Notes under the pieces: model-generated
What the model saw: only the letters and a program-made list of their open reading frames with translations
Databases searched by the model: none
Told to the model about the DNA's origin: nothing
In this document: positions 60,463 through 64,000 of the stretch, one piece after another
How positions within the stretch are numbered: the first letter of the stretch is position 1
Layout: every line of letters starts with the position of its first letter
Translations under genes and position numbers: made by a program
Assembly: GCF_006346325.1 (NCBI RefSeq)
Contig: NZ_VDYR01000001.1
Coordinates: forward strand, 1,302,001 to 1,366,000
Source: Sphingomonas japonica
Lineage (GTDB): Bacteria; Pseudomonadota; Alphaproteobacteria; Sphingomonadales; Sphingomonadaceae
DNA length: 64,000 nt
Direction: 5' to 3'

Positions 60463-62738
60463 CAGGGGAGCCTCAGATGCGCTTGGATGTCGTCATGCGC
60501 GACGATGATCATCAGCGTGGGCCGCAGGCCCGGTGCGTCCTTCTCCGCGTGCGCGGTCATGGCGCGGTCGTCACGACCGGACATGTGCGCCGATCCGTCC
60601 GGGTGGCTGTGCCACGTGCCGCACAGGTAGATCCGGCCGCGGGTGAGACGTGTCAACCGGCGCTCCGCCAGCGTGCCGCCGGCCTTGCCGAGCTCGAGCC
60701 TGGTATCGGTCGCCTGCGAGCCGGGCGGAAGAGTCGAGGCATGGATGATCGTGATGACGCGACGCGTCGGGTCCCAGCTGCCATACAGATAGCCTCCGGT
60801 TTCCGCCGGAAGCGCGGCGACGCGCTCGGCCGTCATGGCCGCGATGGCTGAAGGGGAGACGCGGATCTGCCAGTCGTCGGCGCTGGCCGGTCGCAAGACC
60901 GTGAACGGCCCCATTGGAACCCAGCGCGAGCCGGTCGGCCGGAGACGCTCGTCGAGCGGGTTGAGCAGGATTCCAGCTTCGTCCCGGTCACCGAGGATGG
61001 CCGTGCACGCGACCGACGCGTGCTGCTCCACCGCATGCTTGGGCAGATGCACCGTCATCGACGTGCAACCGAATCCGTAGAGCAGCGGATCGGGGCCGAG
61101 CGGGTGCCGATCCTCGAAGTTGAGCCATGCCGAGACGTCGGCATGGTCGGGCGCGAGTGCGATCGTGGCGAGCATCATGTCCGACATGGTCGGCCCGCCC
61201 GGCGGCGACACGAACGTCATGCCCAGGCGCCCCTGGTGGAACATCTCGGTCCTGATGATCGTCGCCTCCGCCGAGGCGCTCAGTTCGTCGATTCGCAGCC
61301 TAACAAGTTCGTCAGCGGTGGCGTCGATGACCAGTCGGCCCTCGGTCCTCGCCTTCAGTTCGTCGATGTCGGCGGTGGCGATGTCGTCGCGAACGACTGC
61401 CGATTTGCCCTCGTCGTGCCAGAGTGCGTCGGCTAGGCGCTTCGCCTGATCGGCCTTGTTGGCGTAGATGTCCTTGGTGCGGGCGGAATGCCGGGCCAGG
61501 TTGTGCGGGTGGATCCGGTCCTTGTCCCACACCAGCACGTCCTCCATTCCGGAGCGCGCGAGGTTGTCGTGTATCGCGCTGCCGAGCGCCCCATGCCCGA
61601 GAAGGGCGACGGGCGGCAGCGGGTCGGCGCCAGCTACCCAACGCATCAGCGATGGACGAGGCGGATAGTCGCCGACGATCGTCTCGATGCGGGAGTCGGC
61701 GTCGAGGATGTTCTTGTCGAGGTCCTGCGAGATCAGGAACGCCCGCAGTTCGAGGCTCCGGGCTGCCGGGTCGTCGGAATAGCCGAAGAAGGCGCCCAAG
61801 ATCGGTGCCGGCCGCCACACCCCGATGATAACCACCATCGCCCTTCCGCCGAGCGGCGGGCGGTGGCAGCGGAAGTCGACCTCCTTCGTCAGCAGGTCGC
61901 CAACCGCCGCATCGAACGCGCGATCGACGCCGATCGCCTTCATGCCCTCCAGCAACTCCCCGCCGCTCCGCCAATTCTCGAACAGCGGGTCACGCTCGAC
62001 CGCGGAGGGATCGCGCCAGACGAACAGCCAGGGGATCGCGTGCCGCTCACCGCCGAAGTTCCCGTTGTGATGGCCGATCGCCTTGATGACGTCGTGCGGC
62101 TCGAGGATCTGCGAAAAGACGGACACCTGCTTGCGCTCTTCGTCGTCGAAGTTGATCGCAACGCCTACCGCGCTGCCCGCGCCGGGGTTGGCAAGTGCAT
62201 GCTCCTGGAACACGCGTGGCTCGAGCTGGCCCATCCGCAGCTTCTGGCCGACGCCGAACGGGACCGGCTCCCATCCGTCCATCATCAGGGTGCCCGTCTT
62301 GGCGTCGCGCAGGAAGTCGCGCAGGCGGGTCATGATCGCCTCGATGCCAGCGCGTTCGTAGATCGGCTGGATGCCGCCGAGCGCCAGGCAGGGCGCCGCC
62401 CGGCAGCCCGGCTCGCCCGAGCACAGATGGCCGATCTTGCGCGGAAAGTCCTCGCGGTCGCAGAGCACGTTGTAGGGTGCCGTCCGACCGAAGGCACGCC
62501 CCTCACGGTAGACGAAGTGGATGCGCTCCACCTCGCGCACGTCGGCCGCGGGCGCCTTCACCGTCGGCTCGGTCATGATGTCGAAGGTCAGAAGCTCGCC
62601 CTCGTCGAGGCGACGCAGCTCGATCGACGAAGCGACGACTCCGGCCGACTGCACGATGCGTGCGATCTCCAGCAGCTGGCTGAGATCCGGCTCGGCGACG
62701 ATCACGCCTGCGACGGGTTCGTCGCCGCCGTCAGCCAT
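60462..62738 (-). CDS. E2-E1-JAB fusion: ubiquitin-like conjugation/deconjugation protein
   Basis: This 758-residue single chain holds three enzymes of ubiquitin-like transfer. An E2-like domain covers about residues 60-170, with the probable catalytic Cys117 in the APCLALGG segment after HLCSGEPGC. A central region of unknown role follows. The E1/ThiF adenylating domain covers about 370-600: GHGALGS at 381-387 is the nucleotide loop, PHNLARH holds the conserved Arg, and Cys558 (GFGCTSM) is a candidate transfer Cys. The JAB/JAMM isopeptidase covers about 625-758, with Glu646, His710, His712, Ser720 and Asp723 intact. Separate E1-E2 and JAB proteins are known as Cap2 and Cap3 of type II CBASS and in Bil operons. 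Here no CD-NTase or ubiquitin-like gene is seen. Confidence 0.88.
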   Translation of the reverse strand: MADGGDEPVAGVIVAEPDLSQLLEIARIVQSAGVVASSIELRRLDEGELLTFDIMTEPTVKAPAADVREVERIHFVYREGRAFGRTAPYNVLCDREDFPRKIGHLCSGEPGCRAAPCLALGGIQPIYERAGIEAIMTRLRDFLRDAKTGTLMMDGWEPVPFGVGQKLRMGQLEPRVFQEHALANPGAGSAVGVAINFDDEERKQVSVFSQILEPHDVIKAIGHHNGNFGGERHAIPWLFVWRDPSAVERDPLFENWRSGGELLEGMKAIGVDRAFDAAVGDLLTKEVDFRCHRPPLGGRAMVVIIGVWRPAPILGAFFGYSDDPAARSLELRAFLISQDLDKNILDADSRIETIVGDYPPRPSLMRWVAGADPLPPVALLGHGALGSAIHDNLARSGMEDVLVWDKDRIHPHNLARHSARTKDIYANKADQAKRLADALWHDEGKSAVVRDDIATADIDELKARTEGRLVIDATADELVRLRIDELSASAEATIIRTEMFHQGRLGMTFVSPPGGPTMSDMMLATIALAPDHADVSAWLNFEDRHPLGPDPLLYGFGCTSMTVHLPKHAVEQHASVACTAILGDRDEAGILLNPLDERLRPTGSRWVPMGPFTVLRPASADDWQIRVSPSAIAAMTAERVAALPAETGGYLYGSWDPTRRVITIIHASTLPPGSQATDTRLELGKAGGTLAERRLTRLTRGRIYLCGTWHSHPDGSAHMSGRDDRAMTAHAEKDAPGLRPTLMIIVAHDDIQAHLRLP

Positions 62739-63864
62739 AGGAGCCGCCCCCGCCGACGGCGGCCCCGCCGCCGCCCAGGCCGACGGTCGCCGGCACCTTC
62801 GACGGCGCGAGCGTCGGGCCGCCGCTGGTCAGGTTGAAGACGACATGGGCTGGCAGGTCGGCGGTCCCGTTCCCGCCGGTGCAGCGGAAGCGGCCCTCGA
62901 CCGATCCAGTGATCTCGCCACCGTTGGCGAGAAGCCGGAGATACCGGCGCTTCGCGTGCCAGGACGGCGGCGTGTCGCCGCCCCGCACGACTCGGCGGCT
63001 GCTCGACACGACGTATCCGTTGCCGCGCTGCTCGCCGAGCGCCTTCAACGCCTCGGCCGACTCGGTGAACTCCTCGTCCTTGCAGCCGCCGTTAAGCACC
63101 CGCCCGATCGACCGGCGCGAGCAGTGGTGCGGTGCCAGCAGCACGTGCCACGCGAGATGGTCGGGGTTCTTGCGATGGACGTCCTTTTCCAGCCTCTCCA
63201 GCACTTCGACCGAGGTGTCGCCGCAGGTCAGGATCAGGTTCTCGCCGCCGAACCGGCGGATCGTCCACTGGATGACGAGACTCGTGGGGTTGGAGGATGC
63301 AGGCGGACAGCCTTCCGCGGTCTTGGGTATGTCCCATTCCGCGGGCGTCGGCGCCAGCAGTCGCCATTCGAAATCGGTAGCAACCGCCCCGGTGGTGAAG
63401 CGGCTGGTATCCATCACCTTGAGCCGGTTGCCGTCGCGGTCGGCGGCGGCAGTGCCTTTGAGCGCGTTGCGCCGCTTGATCTCGTCGGTGATCGGCTTCG
63501 ACTGGTCGGTGACGTAGTGGGGATTGAGACCGTATGGCGTGCACCAGATCTCGTCGACGATGATCTTCGGGTCCGAATCCTCGGGATCGCTGTCCCAGCT
63601 GTCGGGCGAACCGCAGTGAAATACCTCGCAGAAGCCACCGACGTGATCTTTGTCGGGGTGGGTCGACACGAACACGTCGAGATGGTCGTTTCCACAGGCC
63701 GCCCGAATATCGGAGGCGAAGTCGGGCACCTCACCGTCATCCTCATCCTGCGCTCTGCCTGCACGATAATGGATGTCCACCATTACGACCTTGTCGTGCG
63801 CCTCCATCAGGATGCTGTCCCCGCAACCCGATGCGAACGTCGTCAGCCTGTAGTCGCCCCGCAT
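62731..63864 (-). CDS. MBL-fold hydrolase with glycine-rich C-terminal tail
   Basis: This 377-residue protein is the first gene of the cargo operon. It has a complete ComEC-like metal site: H69-P-D71-K-D73-H74, Asp216 in LTCGDTSVE, and His246/His247 in APHHCSRR. After the catalytic fold comes a segment that may be a small beta domain (about 285-350), and then a flexible tail, VGLGGGGAAV followed by GGGGSYG at the very end. The start at 63864 has GGGGAGG seven bases upstream; a frame 20 codons longer lacks this. It overlaps the E2-E1-JAB start by eight bases. The glycine-rich end next to a conjugation enzyme suggests that the tail may be the activated group. Confidence 0.85.
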   Translation of the reverse strand: MRGDYRLTTFASGCGDSILMEAHDKVVMVDIHYRAGRAQDEDDGEVPDFASDIRAACGNDHLDVFVSTHPDKDHVGGFCEVFHCGSPDSWDSDPEDSDPKIIVDEIWCTPYGLNPHYVTDQSKPITDEIKRRNALKGTAAADRDGNRLKVMDTSRFTTGAVATDFEWRLLAPTPAEWDIPKTAEGCPPASSNPTSLVIQWTIRRFGGENLILTCGDTSVEVLERLEKDVHRKNPDHLAWHVLLAPHHCSRRSIGRVLNGGCKDEEFTESAEALKALGEQRGNGYVVSSSRRVVRGGDTPPSWHAKRRYLRLLANGGEITGSVEGRFRCTGGNGTADLPAHVVFNLTSGGPTLAPSKVPATVGLGGGGAAVGGGGSYG

Positions 63865-64000
63865 GGCCGGGCCTCCCCTTTCTGTTGTGGGGAACGATAT
63901 GGGAACAGAACCGTCGGGGTGCAAGATATGGTATCTGATAAGTTAAGAACGTCCACATGTAGATCCGGTTTGCTCCCCCCGCTACCCTGAGAAGCTCCGG

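Larger units (their letters stand above)
49679..64000. mobile_element. Tn7-like transposon, left part
   Basis: The block holds tniQ, tnsC, tnsB and tnsA in one orientation, two transposase-fold accessory genes and a four-gene cargo operon. Its candidate left end starts TGTCATGG at 49679, 55 bases from tRNA-Pro, and is followed by repeated motifs. The presence of TnsA predicts cut-and-paste movement. A long TnsD-like TniQ and a neighbouring tRNA gene fit homing to an attachment site. The right end lies beyond 64000, so no target duplication or second end can be checked here. Confidence 0.75.

Overview
The window is GC-rich chromosomal DNA from a Gram-negative alphaproteobacterium, most likely a sphingomonad (Sphingomonas or a near relative). 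This is inferred from the gene content: a FecI/FecR/TonB-receptor cluster, two RND pumps with NodT-type outer-membrane lipoproteins, a tamA-tamB pair, a GGDEF/EAL protein, a trehalose operon and many small lipoproteins. No rRNA or CRISPR array was seen. There are two tRNA genes, and each borders a mobile element.

Layout. 1-1970 is the 3' end of one RND efflux operon (permease and outer-membrane factor). 2146-6207 is a patchy region: decayed gene remnants (a truncated antiporter start fused to a frameshifted endonuclease/phosphatase-like gene), an intact Na+/H+ antiporter, a small lipoprotein and about 1 kb with no convincing gene. 6208-13741 holds a c-di-GMP enzyme, a LysR/aldo-keto reductase divergent pair, a lipoprotein and a DUF2314-DUF2185-like protein. 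14236-15819 is a minimal integrated element: a tyrosine recombinase flanked by tRNA-Leu(CAA) and a 41-bp copy of that tRNA's 5' half.

15871-49533 is core-like: comM, a deaminase, a tesA-like esterase divergent from a ybbAP-like ABC exporter, an AI-2E-family permease, an autotransporter with a TonB receptor, FecR and FecI, a complete tripartite RND pump, the operon otsB-GH15-otsA, a Baeyer-Villiger-type flavin monooxygenase, tamB-tamA and a YihY-family membrane protein.

From about 49.68 kb, just past tRNA-Pro(TGG), to the window end lies the left part of a Tn7-like transposon. Its putative end carries four repeats that could bind TnsB. The transposition genes follow as TniQ/TnsD, TnsC, TnsB and TnsA. 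Next come two transposase-fold proteins that have lost catalytic residues. Then comes a tightly coupled cargo operon: a metallo-beta-lactamase (MBL) fold protein with a glycine-rich tail, a single-chain E2-E1-JAB ubiquitin-like conjugation protein, a four-helix membrane protein and a second MBL-fold protein. This operon is the best candidate for an undescribed, probably defensive, system. No Cas genes or guide array are visible, so targeting is most simply explained by a TnsD-like protein reading the tRNA-Pro gene.
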